Of a stretch of 64,000 bases of DNA, positions 35,411-44,520 are shown piece by piece; the first letter of the stretch is position 1; each line of letters starts with the position of its first letter. Source of the DNA: Pseudogracilibacillus sp037072025 (GTDB taxonomy: Bacteria > Bacillota > Bacilli > Bacillales > Amphibacillaceae); contig NZ_JAXHDD010000011.1 in NCBI RefSeq assembly GCF_037072025.1, positions 31,604 through 95,603 on the forward strand, written 5' to 3'. The notes beneath the pieces are model-generated. The model was not told the origin of the DNA and ran no database searches. It saw only the letters and a list, made by a program, of their open reading frames with translations. A program made the translations under genes and the position numbers.

Positions 35411-37300
35411 TTATTTTTTCTCCTTTTCTATTTGTTCTAATTCCTCACAAAGCGTTTCCCACTTTGTTTCCAATGCTTCTTTTTCTTTATAAAGCTCTTG
35501 AAGCAGCTCAATGTCCTGAGTTTCTGAGAGCTGTTTATCTAAATGAATCATTTGATCTTCTAAATGAAGAATTTCATTCTCTAACGTTTCAAGCTTTCGC
35601 GTTTTAGTTTTTAAGACTTTCGGTCGTGTAATTTTCTTCTTATTTTCTGTACTAATCTGAACAGACTGCTCTCTGCGCTCATCCATCTTCTTCTTTGCCC
35701 ATGTATAGTCACCCTCAAAAGCATGTACTGCTCTATCTTCTATCCAATAAATTTTCCTGAATAATTTATTTAAAAAATAACGGTCATGTGAAACAGCTAA
35801 AATCGTGCCTTCAAATTCCTCGAGTGCTTCCTCCAATACTTCTCTAGAATCAATATCTAAATGATTTGTTGGTTCATCTAAAATAAGCAGATTCACGTCC
35901 TGGTACATGAGCTGCGCCAATCTCAAACGCATTCTCTCACCGCCGCTTAAGGAAGAAACCTCTTGAAAAACTGCATAGCCATAGAACATAAACCTCGCTA
36001 AAATTCCTCTCGCTTCACCTTCCGTTACACTTACCTCATCTCGAAATGCTTCTAGCACTGTTTCATTCTTAAGTCCTGAAAATACATGCTGTGATAAGTA
36101 ACCGATTTTTACATTACTCCCTATACGAACCTCCCCCTCATCTGCAGCAAGCTCCTGTAAGATTAATTTCAGCAAAGTTGATTTTCCTGTCCCATTTTCT
36201 CCAATGATCGCCACTCGATTCCGAAAGGCAATATGCATGTTAACTTTTTGAAATAAATTCTTATCCACAAAGCTTTTAGATACATCTTTTAACATAATTA
36301 CATCCTTCCCGCTTCGTTCGGTCGCTTCAATCTCAAAGTTCATCTTCTTCCGATTCAAAATAGGACGTTTTATTTTTTCAATTCTTTCTAATGCTCTTTC
36401 CATATTCCGTGCTCTGCGATGTAAATCTGCATTTGGCGGATTGGCACGGTTCGCCCAGTCACGTAATCTTTTAATCGCTTCTTTCATCTTCTTGATTTTC
36501 TTTTGCTGCTCCTCATAATCTTGAAAAGCTTTGAGTAACCGCACTTCTTTTTCCTTCACAAACCCTGTGAAATTCGTATGATATATCGTAACCTCCCCAT
36601 CCTCCATATCCAAAACTTTATTTACAACCTCATCTAGAAAATAGCGGTCATGTGAAATCACCAGGACAGTGCCAGGATATTCTTTTAGGAAATTTCCAAG
36701 CCATTCGACTGCCATTAAGTCTAAGTGATTTGTCGGCTCATCCAGTAATAATAAATCTGGCTGCTGTAACAGCATTAATCCTAAACCTACCTTCGTTTTC
36801 TCTCCTCCGCTCAACTTGGAAAAAGACTGTTCAACTAAATGCTTCATATTTAAACCATGCACAATTTTTTCGATATTCGCTTCGATTTCATAACCGCCAT
36901 TTACTGCAAACTCATCCTGCAGGGCACCATATTCAACCACAAGCTTTTGCAGCTTATCATCATCCGTTTCACTTGCCATATCTCTTTCAAGTTTTTTCAT
37001 TTTAGCTTCAACTATTAGCAGATCAGCAAACGCTGTTTTCAACACATCCTTTGTCGCTGTTGTATCCTGATAATCTGAAATTTGTGATAAATAACCAATT
37101 ACAGCACCCTTTTTCCAATGAATTTTACCAGCATCAGGGGGTTCTTCTCCGGCAAGCAAACGGATAAGCGTTGTCTTTCCGCTCCCGTTTCGACCAACCA
37201 GACCAACACGCTCTTTAGCTTTTATTTCAAATGTCATATTTTCAAAAATGGCATTGCCGCCATACATCTTTGCTATTTGATTTACACTGCATATAATCAT
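35411..37300 (-). CDS. ABC-F family ATPase, probable ribosome-protection factor
   Basis: A 629-residue soluble protein with two ABC ATPase domains and no membrane part. Domain 1 has Walker A GRNGSGKT (about 36-43), LSGGEKT and LLLDEPTNHLDL. Domain 2 has GENGTGKST, LSGGERMR and LILDEPTNHLDI. The linker between them (about 235-320, with RDWANRANPPNADLHRRARN) is the P-site tRNA-interaction motif region. A basic coiled coil ends the protein. The family includes translation factors and antibiotic-resistance proteins such as VmlR, Lsa and Msr. The leader peptide and tandem terminators upstream favour an antibiotic-inducible resistance factor. Confidence 0.88.
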   Translation of the reverse strand: MIICSVNQIAKMYGGNAIFENMTFEIKAKERVGLVGRNGSGKTTLIRLLAGEEPPDAGKIHWKKGAVIGYLSQISDYQDTTATKDVLKTAFADLLIVEAKMKKLERDMASETDDDKLQKLVVEYGALQDEFAVNGGYEIEANIEKIVHGLNMKHLVEQSFSKLSGGEKTKVGLGLMLLQQPDLLLLDEPTNHLDLMAVEWLGNFLKEYPGTVLVISHDRYFLDEVVNKVLDMEDGEVTIYHTNFTGFVKEKEVRLLKAFQDYEEQQKKIKKMKEAIKRLRDWANRANPPNADLHRRARNMERALERIEKIKRPILNRKKMNFEIEATERSGKDVIMLKDVSKSFVDKNLFQKVNMHIAFRNRVAIIGENGTGKSTLLKLILQELAADEGEVRIGSNVKIGYLSQHVFSGLKNETVLEAFRDEVSVTEGEARGILARFMFYGYAVFQEVSSLSGGERMRLRLAQLMYQDVNLLILDEPTNHLDIDSREVLEEALEEFEGTILAVSHDRYFLNKLFRKIYWIEDRAVHAFEGDYTWAKKKMDERREQSVQISTENKKKITRPKVLKTKTRKLETLENEILHLEDQMIHLDKQLSETQDIELLQELYKEKEALETKWETLCEELEQIEKEKK

Positions 37301-37318
37301 TATTTTTCCTCCAATTTA

Positions 37319-37349
37319 AAAAGCCATGAGAAGACATACTCCCATGGCT
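37319..37349 (-). terminator. Attenuator terminator 2, adjoining the ABC-F start
   Basis: On the minus strand AGCCATGGGAG and CTCATGGCT form a stem followed by TTTTTAAATT. It ends 18 nt before the ATG of the ABC-F gene, so read-through is needed for expression. Confidence 0.75.
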
Positions 37350-37368
37350 AACCAAATATTTTCCAACA

Positions 37369-37397
37369 AAAAGGAGCACATGAAAATGTGCTCCTTT
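37369..37397 (-). terminator. Attenuator terminator 1 in the ABC-F leader
   Basis: AAAGGAGCACAT and ATGTGCTCCTTT form a perfect 12-bp stem around a 4-nt loop, followed by TTTTTG on the minus strand. It lies between the leader peptide and terminator 2. Confidence 0.85.
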
Positions 37398-37446
37398 ACA
37401 CGTTTATTATGGGTTAAGAGATGTTTTCACTGTTTTAGATTTCTAT

Positions 37447-37566
37447 TTAGTTGTTAAAAAAGGACACACGTATCCCGTTAACAGCAAAAATAGAAATTTC
37501 AGCACGGCATAAATAAAGGAATTCCATCCAATTTGCGCGCTCTAAAACAGCTTGATTCAACATCAT
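37447..37566 (-). CDS. Leader peptide (uORF) of the ABC-F attenuator, 39 residues
   Basis: A minus-strand ORF of 39 codons starts at tandem ATG codons (37564-37566, 37561-37563) behind GGGGGTGGG. It begins MMLNQAVLERANWM and ends GIRVSFFNN. Bases after its stop (AAATAGAAATCTAAAACAG) can pair with two places inside it: CTGTTTTAGA near codons 6-9 and ATTTCTATTT near codons 24-27. A ribosome stalled in the ORF would choose between these folds. It is transcribed from the promoter at 37597-37625. Confidence 0.7.
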   Translation of the reverse strand: MMLNQAVLERANWMEFLYLCRAEISIFAVNGIRVSFFNN

Positions 37567-37596
37567 ACCCACCCCCGTTTCAATAAAGTTAGGTTT

Positions 37597-37625
37597 ATTT
37601 TAACATTTGTAAGAATTTTATGCAA
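37597..37625 (-). promoter_or_regulatory. Sigma-A promoter of the leader peptide and ABC-F gene
   Basis: On the minus strand TTGCAT (37620-37625) and TAAAAT (37597-37602) are 17 nt apart. Transcription would begin about 20-25 nt before the leader peptide. Confidence 0.75.
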
Positions 37626-37705
37626 TCCCTAATATATTCTAAGATTTCATCACCGTACTATAAGAATAACCTTCTAGAATCTTTAATCATTAAATAAGAA
37701 ATTTA

Positions 37706-38587
37706 CTATAAAATGTCTTGCAAGGCCATATTTAGTGTTTCATAGGTAAAATTGTAACCTTCTCGTTCTAATCGTTCTGGAAGCACCCACCGACTTTTTA
37801 ATACCAATTCTGTTTCTGTCCGAATTAGAAATGATCCAATCTTCAGCACCCATTTGGGAGAAGATAAACCGAATGGGACATTCATCGTTTTTCTTAGTAT
37901 TCCCATTAGTTCGCGATTACTGACAGGTTCAGGTGAAGAACAATTAAAAACTCCACTTAGCTCTTCCTTTTCTTTCAGAAAGTTAACGATTTTAAATAAA
38001 TCCTCGATATGTATCCAGCTAAACATTTGATTTCCCTTTCCCTGAACACCACCAAGTCCAAATCTCACTAAATTTCGATAAGGTATGATTACTCCGCCGC
38101 CCTTGCCTAATACAATAGCTACGCGTAAGGCAATTTGTCTTGTTTTTGGTAAATCAAATGAAAAGAATGTTTTCTCCCAGTTTGTTGCAACATTAACCGA
38201 GAATCCTGAACCAATCTCCCCTCCATCTTCTGTCATCGGACGGTCTTCTGCATGTCGATAAATGGTTGCCGTACTGGAATTCATCCAGATTGCAGGGGGA
38301 TTATCACATGCCAGTATCGTCTCTCCAAGTATTGTAGTTGTCCTAATCCTGGAGTTCATAATTTCATTCTTATTTGCTTCATTATAGCGACAATTTACAG
38401 TTTTGCCCGCAAGATTGATAAGAAGTTCAGCATCTTCTAATGCCTCTATAATGGCAAATGTATCATCCCAGGAAATATGCTGCTCTTGCCGCGATATAAT
38501 AATCACCTCATAGCCTAATTCTTTAAACCTTCTTTCAAAATATTCACCAATAAAACCTGTCCCTCCAGCTAAAACTATCTTTTTCAT
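37706..38587 (-). CDS. TIGR01777/YfhF-type NAD(P)-dependent epimerase-like protein
   Basis: A 293-residue extended short-chain dehydrogenase fold protein. The N-terminal dinucleotide loop is GGTGFIGEYF (about 8-17). SSTATIYRH carries the family's active-site region, and the C-terminal DUF1731 segment includes ETELVLKSRWVLPERLEREGY. Members are widespread (B. subtilis YfhF) but their substrate is unknown; one relative affects division and another chloroplast biology. TTGGAG precedes the ATG. The gene is monocistronic. Confidence 0.87.
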   Translation of the reverse strand: MKKIVLAGGTGFIGEYFERRFKELGYEVIIISRQEQHISWDDTFAIIEALEDAELLINLAGKTVNCRYNEANKNEIMNSRIRTTTILGETILACDNPPAIWMNSSTATIYRHAEDRPMTEDGGEIGSGFSVNVATNWEKTFFSFDLPKTRQIALRVAIVLGKGGGVIIPYRNLVRFGLGGVQGKGNQMFSWIHIEDLFKIVNFLKEKEELSGVFNCSSPEPVSNRELMGILRKTMNVPFGLSSPKWVLKIGSFLIRTETELVLKSRWVLPERLEREGYNFTYETLNMALQDIL

Positions 38588-38966
38588 AGAAAAACTCCAA
38601 TCTACATTAAAGTCGGTTCTCCTTGCCTATTATCGCTTTACTTTTTATTCATGATAGTCTTTGATAAGTTTAAAGCAGCTTCCTCACAGCCGTCGTCCAA
38701 TAACTTTAGTTCTCCTAGCAGCAGAATGACATTTCAATAAAAACAATTGCTTTGACTTCTCTAGCCTTTATGCAATATTTTAACCTTACTACTCAAACTC
38801 TTCAAACCTCCCCTCAAAATTACTTAGAAACTTCATTTTACTTTTCAGTTACCAACTGCTTCCAGTATAATAGATTTATATATTTTTTTAAAATTTGGAA
38901 TTGAGAGGAATCGTATGCTTAATAAGGTACGAAGCTTTCAGACGAGAAACCTGGTGAATTTACGGA

Positions 38967-39212
38967 AAACGTAAAATCGATGTAGAACCAGTATTCGGTT
39001 TCCTGGAGGCTAATTTGGGTTTCACTCGTTTTTCCGTTAGAGGAAAACAGAAAGTGAAAAATGAATTAGCAATTGCATTGATAGCGGTGAACTTGAGAAA
39101 AAACGCCGCCATGAATGGTAAAATAGTGGCGGAAGATGGAAAAACTCCACAAAAAAGGTTCCAAGCAAATTTTTTATTGCTTGGAACCTTTTTATTTACT
39201 ATTTTTGACTAG
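38967..39212 (+). mobile_element. 3' remnant of an IS1182-type transposase with terminal hairpin
   Basis: The plus strand reads KRKIDVEPVFGFLEANLGFT then RFSVRGKQKVKNELAIALIA, the end of the IS1182 catalytic domain including the glutamate. A strong hairpin, AAAAAGGTTCCAAGCAA with TTGCTTGGAACCTTTTT (39152-39193), follows. The matching 5' piece may be that at 34069. 38588-38960 holds nothing else I recognise. Confidence 0.7.
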
Positions 39213-39264
39213 TTATATCCCTGCCTCTTTAAAGTATTTTAAACTATAGAACCTCCGCACGAAC

Positions 39265-39366
39265 ATGCTGGGTGGCAGATAATGATGCTGAGTCACGAGT
39301 ACTACATGCTGAGTGGCGAATAAAGATGCTGAGTCGCGTGCTCTACATGCCGAGTGTGCGTGACTC
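39265..39366. repeat. Phased ATGCTGAGT repeat array
   Basis: ATGCTGRGTSRC words start at 39265, 39285, 39306, 39326 and 39347: steps of 20, 21, 20 and 21. The words alternate between a GGC and a CGC continuation, giving a 41-bp super-period. The last copy degenerates. It lies just before the 3' end of the second ABC importer operon. Confidence 0.7.
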
Positions 39367-39384
39367 ACTTACATCGTTATTATA

Positions 39385-40176
39385 TTATACACTAACAGTT
39401 TCCATGTCCCGCTTCGCCATTTGCTCAGTATATGGTTTTCGTTTCATAATCCGAGCGAGAATTTCTTCAACATAAATGGAAAAATCGAGTTGCGTACGGT
39501 GCCTTGGTCTTGGTAAATTAATTTTCTGATCTAAGCTGATAATCTCATCTTCTATTAGTAGAACACGATCTGCAATTGCTACTGCTTCTTCTACATCGTG
39601 TGTCACTAATACTGCTGTAAATCCTCTATCCTTCCATAGTTCTTCAATCAAATCCTGCATTTCAATTCGAGTCAAAGCATCCAAAGCTCCTAACGGCTCA
39701 TCTAACAGTAACAACTCAGGGTCATGAACTAAAGCTCGAGCAAGAGCAACACGTTGTTTTTGTCCGCCTGATAATTTCCTAGGCCAGTCATAAAGCCGAT
39801 CCCCTAACCCAACATGTTGAAGTGTTTCGATCGCTTTTTTCTCCTCTTCTTTAGGAAGGGCAATCCTAATATTGTCTATCACGCGCTTCCAAGGGAGTAA
39901 ACGTCCATCTTGAAACATAATTCTAGAATATTTATTTAAGCTAGATAGTGCTGTGCCATTCATCTTAATTATTCCTTCACTTGTTTGTTCTAATCCTGCA
40001 ATTAATCTGAGCAACGTACTTTTGCCACATCCGCTCTTACCAACAACAGCGATAAATTCTCCCCTTTCAATTTGAAGATTGATTCTTTTTAATACTGATC
40101 GATCAGAAAAACTTTTACTTACTCCTTCAAGTGATACATGTGTTTTTTCTACCATTCGTTTTTCTAATTGTTCCAT
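39385..40176 (-). CDS. ssuB: Sulfonate-type ABC importer ATPase SsuB
   Basis: A 263-residue ATPase with Walker A GKSGCGKST (about 42-50), signature LSGGQKQR, Walker B LLLLDEP and H-loop VTHD. It belongs to the SsuB/TauB group that powers uptake of alkanesulfonates. It overlaps the permease gene end by 13 nt and is last in an ssuA-ssuC-ssuB operon. Compared with the first set at 24-27 kb the gene order is reversed. GAGGAGAG precedes its start. The usual monooxygenase partner (ssuD) is not in the window. Confidence 0.85.
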   Translation of the reverse strand: MEQLEKRMVEKTHVSLEGVSKSFSDRSVLKRINLQIERGEFIAVVGKSGCGKSTLLRLIAGLEQTSEGIIKMNGTALSSLNKYSRIMFQDGRLLPWKRVIDNIRIALPKEEEKKAIETLQHVGLGDRLYDWPRKLSGGQKQRVALARALVHDPELLLLDEPLGALDALTRIEMQDLIEELWKDRGFTAVLVTHDVEEAVAIADRVLLIEDEIISLDQKINLPRPRHRTQLDFSIYVEEILARIMKRKPYTEQMAKRDMETVSV

Positions 40177-40928
40177 TTAAGCAATCTCTCCTCAAAGTAT
40201 TTCGCAATGATATCAGATAACTTTCCAAATAAAGCATATAGAACGATACTTAAAACTATTACATCCATCTGCATAAATTCCCTGGCATTCATCGCCATAT
40301 ATCCAATTCCTGCATGTGTTGAAATTGTTTCTGCTACGATAAGAGTTAGCCACATGACACCTAATGAAAAACGGATACCTACTAATATCGATGACATTGC
40401 CCCAGGGAGTATCACGATAAAAAATAACGCTTTTCCTTTTAAACCATACGCTCTTCCCATCTCAATTAAATCCTTATCAACCGACTTAATTCCGTGATAC
40501 GTATTAATATATATTGGGAATAAAACACCTAGTGCAACTAAAAATATTTTTGACGTTTCATCAATACCAAACCATAAAATGACTAGCGGGATTAAAGCTA
40601 AATGTGGAATATTCCTTAACATCTGAATAGAAGTATCAAAAAGTAGTTCCGAATACTTCGATATTCCATTAAATAATCCCAAGAAGAACCCAATGCTTCC
40701 CCCAATTAAAAAACCAGTTAATGCTCTTCCTAAACTTACTAATATATGTTCATACAATTCACCTGTTGACAATAGGGTAATTGCCGCTTGCAATACTTCA
40801 AGAGGTGCTGGCAATATTCTTTGTGGAATGATACCGACCCAGGATAAATATTGCCAACATACTAATAACAACATCGGTACAAGCCATGGAATAAGTTGTT
40901 TGTTTGACCCTTTTATACTGGGTAGCAT
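40164..40928 (-). CDS. ssuC: Sulfonate-type ABC importer permease SsuC
   Basis: A 254-residue permease with about six membrane segments. The conserved cytoplasmic loop, EMGRAYGLKGKALFFIVILP, docks with the ATPase. The C-terminal part carries GIGYMAMNAREFMQMD, typical of SsuC. The start at 40928 follows GGAGGGC. It lies 14 nt after the binding protein gene and overlaps the ATPase gene, so the three are translated as a unit. Confidence 0.87.
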   Translation of the reverse strand: MLPSIKGSNKQLIPWLVPMLLLVCWQYLSWVGIIPQRILPAPLEVLQAAITLLSTGELYEHILVSLGRALTGFLIGGSIGFFLGLFNGISKYSELLFDTSIQMLRNIPHLALIPLVILWFGIDETSKIFLVALGVLFPIYINTYHGIKSVDKDLIEMGRAYGLKGKALFFIVILPGAMSSILVGIRFSLGVMWLTLIVAETISTHAGIGYMAMNAREFMQMDVIVLSIVLYALFGKLSDIIAKYFEERLLKWNN

Positions 40929-40942
40929 TTTTAGCCCTCCTT

Positions 40943-41902
40943 TTACTTCATTACTTCGTTTACATCAATTTTTGTTGGGATAATCTCCAATTCGTAAAAT
41001 AAATTAGCTATATTTTGTTGTTCCTGAATAATCTCTTCATTGATCTCATCAATCCCATAATATCGTCTTTCGACTGCAAGCCTGATAGAATCTTCTTCAA
41101 TATTTAATAATGGAGCAAGCATGGCAACTAATTCATCATGATTCTCGTTTGCCCAATCGGAGGACTTTGCCAATTCCTCAATAATAATTTTTCCGATTTC
41201 TTCATGATTTTTCGCAAAATCTTCTGTTGCAATAAAAAAATCTCTATCTGTCGTTAACCCCTCTCCATCAGTTAGTAATACACCATCTGAATGAAGTTCT
41301 GTTGATGCTGTAAATGGATCCCAAACAACCATGGCATCTACATTTCCTTGTTCAAATGCTACTCGTGCATCACCAGGTTGTAAAAACGCAGGTGTGATGT
41401 CAGAGTAATCAATCCCCGCTTCTTCTAAAGCTTTTACAATTAAATAATGGGAGCTAGAACCTTTAGCAAAACTAATTTTCTTGTTTTTTAAATCTTTAAG
41501 TGACTTTATATCTGAATCTTTTGGTACTAATATTCCACTACCTTTATATTTGGGTTTTCCTGCCGCTAGTGTTTTAAATGGTGTATCGGCAGCTTGAGCA
41601 AAAATAACAGGCGTATTTCCGGTCCTTCCAACATCAATACTTCCAGCATTCAATGCCTCAACTAGAGCTGGTCCGGCTTGAAATTCGTGCCACTCGACTT
41701 TGTATCCTAATGGTTCAAGATTTTCCTCAAGTGTTCCAAGGCCTTTTAAAATAACGAAGGGACAATTTTTTTGATACCCGATACGAACAACTTTTTCTTC
41801 GTCTGTATTTGCTGAAGGTTCTTCATTGTCATTTCCACATGCTGATAAAACTGCCACTAACAACAGTAAAAAACTTGCAAACAACAGTAAACTTTTTCTC
41901 AT
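40943..41902 (-). CDS. ssuA: Sulfonate-binding lipoprotein SsuA
   Basis: A 319-residue lipoprotein; the signal peptide ends VAVLSACGN, so C22 is lipidated. The mature protein shows the aliphatic sulfonate-binding family pattern: VRIGYQKNCPFVILKG, a pocket loop SIDVGRTGNTPVIFAQA, KGSSSHYLIVKALEEAG, and VDAMVVWDPF. This is closer to classical SsuA than the other binding protein in the window. It heads the operon, divergent from the DUF3231 gene. Spacing to the ribosome binding site (AAGGATGG) is long. Confidence 0.87.
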   Translation of the reverse strand: MRKSLLLFASFLLLLVAVLSACGNDNEEPSANTDEEKVVRIGYQKNCPFVILKGLGTLEENLEPLGYKVEWHEFQAGPALVEALNAGSIDVGRTGNTPVIFAQAADTPFKTLAAGKPKYKGSGILVPKDSDIKSLKDLKNKKISFAKGSSSHYLIVKALEEAGIDYSDITPAFLQPGDARVAFEQGNVDAMVVWDPFTASTELHSDGVLLTDGEGLTTDRDFFIATEDFAKNHEEIGKIIIEELAKSSDWANENHDELVAMLAPLLNIEEDSIRLAVERRYYGIDEINEEIIQEQQNIANLFYELEIIPTKIDVNEVMK

Positions 41903-42068
41903 ATTCCCTAGTCCATCCTTTTATAAGTTTTTAAAGATCTAACTGATTTTAGCCTATGTATGAATAATTTGTAGGTTCCTGTCCGCTGTAAAATTTTCGA
42001 ATTCATATTTTTTAAATTTATAGGAAAAACTAAACTAACTAGAATAGTACAGGAGGAAATTTCACCAT

Positions 42069-42563
42069 ATGTTAAATCAAAATCAGCAGGTTGAACCTTT
42101 TCATTCCGGAGAAGTTTATCATCTTTGGACATTTTTATTACGTACAAAAGAATACTTAGTTACATTACAAGTCTTAAATAACCATACCGGAGATGAAGAT
42201 TTAAAAAATTTTCTAGACGATATTTATGAAAATGGCTATACACCAGAGGAGGAACAGGTTGAAAACATTTTAAAAAATGCCGGGATTCGCTTACCTCCTG
42301 CACCACCAGATCGTCCAAATGTGGAAGTAGAAGACATTCCTGCAGGAGCTAGATTTAATGATCCGGAAATTGCCCGTCTAGTTCAAAGGGAATTAATGGT
42401 GAGTAAAATGACTTGTAGCCTTATCATGGGAATTTGTGTACATGAAGATATCAAAAGTCTATTCGGTGAGTTTCATACACTAAAAGAAGAATACGATCTT
42501 AAATTAGCAAAACTGAGTAAAGAAAAAGGCTGGACAATTTCTCCACCAATAAACATAAAATAA
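42069..42563 (+). CDS. DUF3231 family protein
   Basis: A 164-residue soluble, largely helical protein of the DUF3231 family, common in Bacillaceae and often present in several copies per genome. Features seen are the N-terminal FHSGEVYHLWTFLLRTKEYL, a proline-rich middle segment (LPPAPPDRPNVE) and the second helix pair with RLVQRELMVSKMTCSLIM. Function is unknown; the fold suggests ferritin-like four-helix packing, an inference. AGGAGG lies 10 nt before the ATG. It is followed by an MFS gene 19 nt downstream, probably in one operon. Confidence 0.78.
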   Translation: MLNQNQQVEPFHSGEVYHLWTFLLRTKEYLVTLQVLNNHTGDEDLKNFLDDIYENGYTPEEEQVENILKNAGIRLPPAPPDRPNVEVEDIPAGARFNDPEIARLVQRELMVSKMTCSLIMGICVHEDIKSLFGEFHTLKEEYDLKLAKLSKEKGWTISPPINIK

Positions 42564-42582
42564 AATTCAGGAGTGTAAGCAG

Positions 42583-43821
42583 TTGGCAGCAAAAAAGAAC
42601 ACGATGACCATTATGGCAATTGGATCCATCCCACTCATTATGACATTAGGGAATTCAATGCTTATTCCAATTTTTCCAGAAATGAAATCTTCGTTGAAAC
42701 TATCTCAAATGCAAGTAAGTTTGACTATTACTGTATTTTCCATTGCAGCAGCAATTTTTATCCCTATATTAGGATATTTATCAGATCGGTTTTCAAGGAA
42801 AATTATTATTGTTCCTTCATTAATTTTATTCGGATTAGGGGGATTATTGGCTGGTTTTGCCGCCGCGTTTTTTTCAAATGCGTATGTTTGGATATTGATC
42901 GGAAGGACGTTGCAAGGTATTGGTGCTGCAGGTACTGCCCCGATAGCAATGGCTTTAACGGGAGATCTTTTTAAAGGAGGTGAACGAAGCCGAGTGTTAG
43001 GACTTATAGAAGCATCTAATGGACTAGGGAAAGTCTTATCTCCAATCCTTGGTTCTCTATTGGGCCTAATCATTTGGTATTCGGTATTTTTTGCATTTCC
43101 TGCAATTTGTTTAGTTTCAATTTTATTAGCTTGGATCTTTATTAAAGAGAAAAGTTTCAAACAAGCCCCTCCTCCTTTTAAAAAATACCTTTTAGGACTT
43201 TTGAGTGTGTTCAAACTCGAAGGAAGGTGGTTATTAGTCACGTACTTGGCCGGTGGGACTTGTCTATTTACACTCTTTGGCATTCTTTTTTATTTATCAG
43301 ATATTTTGGAGGAAAAACACGATATTGACGGGGTTATTAAAGGACTTATTTTAGCAATTCCACTTCTTTTTATGGTAACAACATCGTATATTACCGGGAC
43401 TAAAATTGGAAACGATATGGAAAAAATGAAAAAGCTCATGCTAATTGGATTTTCGTTTATGACGATTTCCTATGGATTCCTTGTTTTGTTTGAAAAATTG
43501 GTGCCTTTTCTTGCAATTCTCGCTTTAAGTAGTGTTGGTGCGGGGCTTATTCTACCATGTGTAAATAGTTTAATTACTGGTTCTGTCGGTAAAGAAAGGC
43601 GTGGTTTTGTAACCTCTCTATATGGGTCTGTACGTTTTATTGGAGTCGCAATTGGGCCACCTATTTTTGCTCGTTTAATGGATTGGTCTCGAACAGGAAT
43701 GTTTTTATCCATTGCTATCTTAGCATTTATTGTGGGACTCCTTGTTTTATTACTCATTCGAGTGAAAGGTAAAGATGGAAAGGAAAATAAAAATACGAAA
43801 TTCCGTTATAAATATATATAG
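42583..43821 (+). CDS. MFS transporter (12 TM), probable efflux protein
   Basis: A 412-residue major facilitator with twelve hydrophobic segments and a basic tail. Motif A reads GYLSDRFSRKII, and helix 5 carries GLGKVLSPILGSLLG, a motif C-like stretch of antiporters. This places it with drug or metabolite exporters, although its closest named relative is not clear to me. The start is a TTG at 42583, following CAGGAGTG. It shares an operon with the DUF3231 gene and converges on the YitT-family gene with no gap. Confidence 0.8.
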   Translation: MAAKKNTMTIMAIGSIPLIMTLGNSMLIPIFPEMKSSLKLSQMQVSLTITVFSIAAAIFIPILGYLSDRFSRKIIIVPSLILFGLGGLLAGFAAAFFSNAYVWILIGRTLQGIGAAGTAPIAMALTGDLFKGGERSRVLGLIEASNGLGKVLSPILGSLLGLIIWYSVFFAFPAICLVSILLAWIFIKEKSFKQAPPPFKKYLLGLLSVFKLEGRWLLVTYLAGGTCLFTLFGILFYLSDILEEKHDIDGVIKGLILAIPLLFMVTTSYITGTKIGNDMEKMKKLMLIGFSFMTISYGFLVLFEKLVPFLAILALSSVGAGLILPCVNSLITGSVGKERRGFVTSLYGSVRFIGVAIGPPIFARLMDWSRTGMFLSIAILAFIVGLLVLLLIRVKGKDGKENKNTKFRYKYI

Positions 43822-44421
43822 TTAGTCCACCGTATACGTTTGATATGGTTCATAATTACAAATGAAGTCAACTATTCTTGTAGAAATCCATTGACTTATA
43901 AAAGCAAGGATAATAATATGCCAACTAATTGCGGCGGCCGTAATAACAAAAATAGAGCAGTTAAAGAAAAACAGTGGCTTACCTGGTAAAATATTTGCCT
44001 TATGCGCTATCATATACGCCATCACACCCATGCCACCATTTGATACACCTTGGCGCATGAGTATCCCTACACCTATGCCAAGGAAAACAGATCCAAATAA
44101 CAGATCAACAAACAAAACCCGATCCACTACATAAAAAAACGTTTCAACAAGGTCGATCGTGAGGGAAGCAACTGTCATTCCTATTACGGTCCATACGGCA
44201 AACCGCTTCCCTAAATAATTAATCCCTAGTAATAGTAATAAAAAATTTACTATCCAAAGAGAAGGACCCATGGGGATATTAAAGTAGTAATTCATTAATA
44301 TTGCCAGGCCACCTGCACCACCGGACGGTATGGATTGAGGAAATAAAAATAATCCCATCCCAATTCCTTGAAAAATACCACCAAGTATTACTAGTGTCCA
44401 TTTTTGCATGAATTCTTTCAA
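43822..44421 (-). CDS. YitT/YczE-like integral membrane protein
   Basis: 199 residues from a TTG at 44421, placed 7 nt after AGAGGAGGAC; an earlier in-frame TTG at 44451 has no site and would place the Shine-Dalgarno sequence inside the gene. It has five membrane segments with the conserved early motif FPQSIPSGGAGGLAILMNYY and a second glycine-rich loop, GVSNGGMGVMAYMI. Proteins of this family are numerous in Bacillaceae and have unknown transport roles. The stop codon directly abuts that of the convergent MFS gene. Confidence 0.82.
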   Translation of the reverse strand: MKEFMQKWTLVILGGIFQGIGMGLFLFPQSIPSGGAGGLAILMNYYFNIPMGPSLWIVNFLLLLLGINYLGKRFAVWTVIGMTVASLTIDLVETFFYVVDRVLFVDLLFGSVFLGIGVGILMRQGVSNGGMGVMAYMIAHKANILPGKPLFFFNCSIFVITAAAISWHIIILAFISQWISTRIVDFICNYEPYQTYTVD

Positions 44422-44520
44422 AGATAGGTCCTCCTCTTTGGGGTATTTCAATCAGGATTATAGGTTTGTACACCTTGCAACATACTTATTCGAAGTTGCT
44501 AAAAATCATTACAATTGTTT

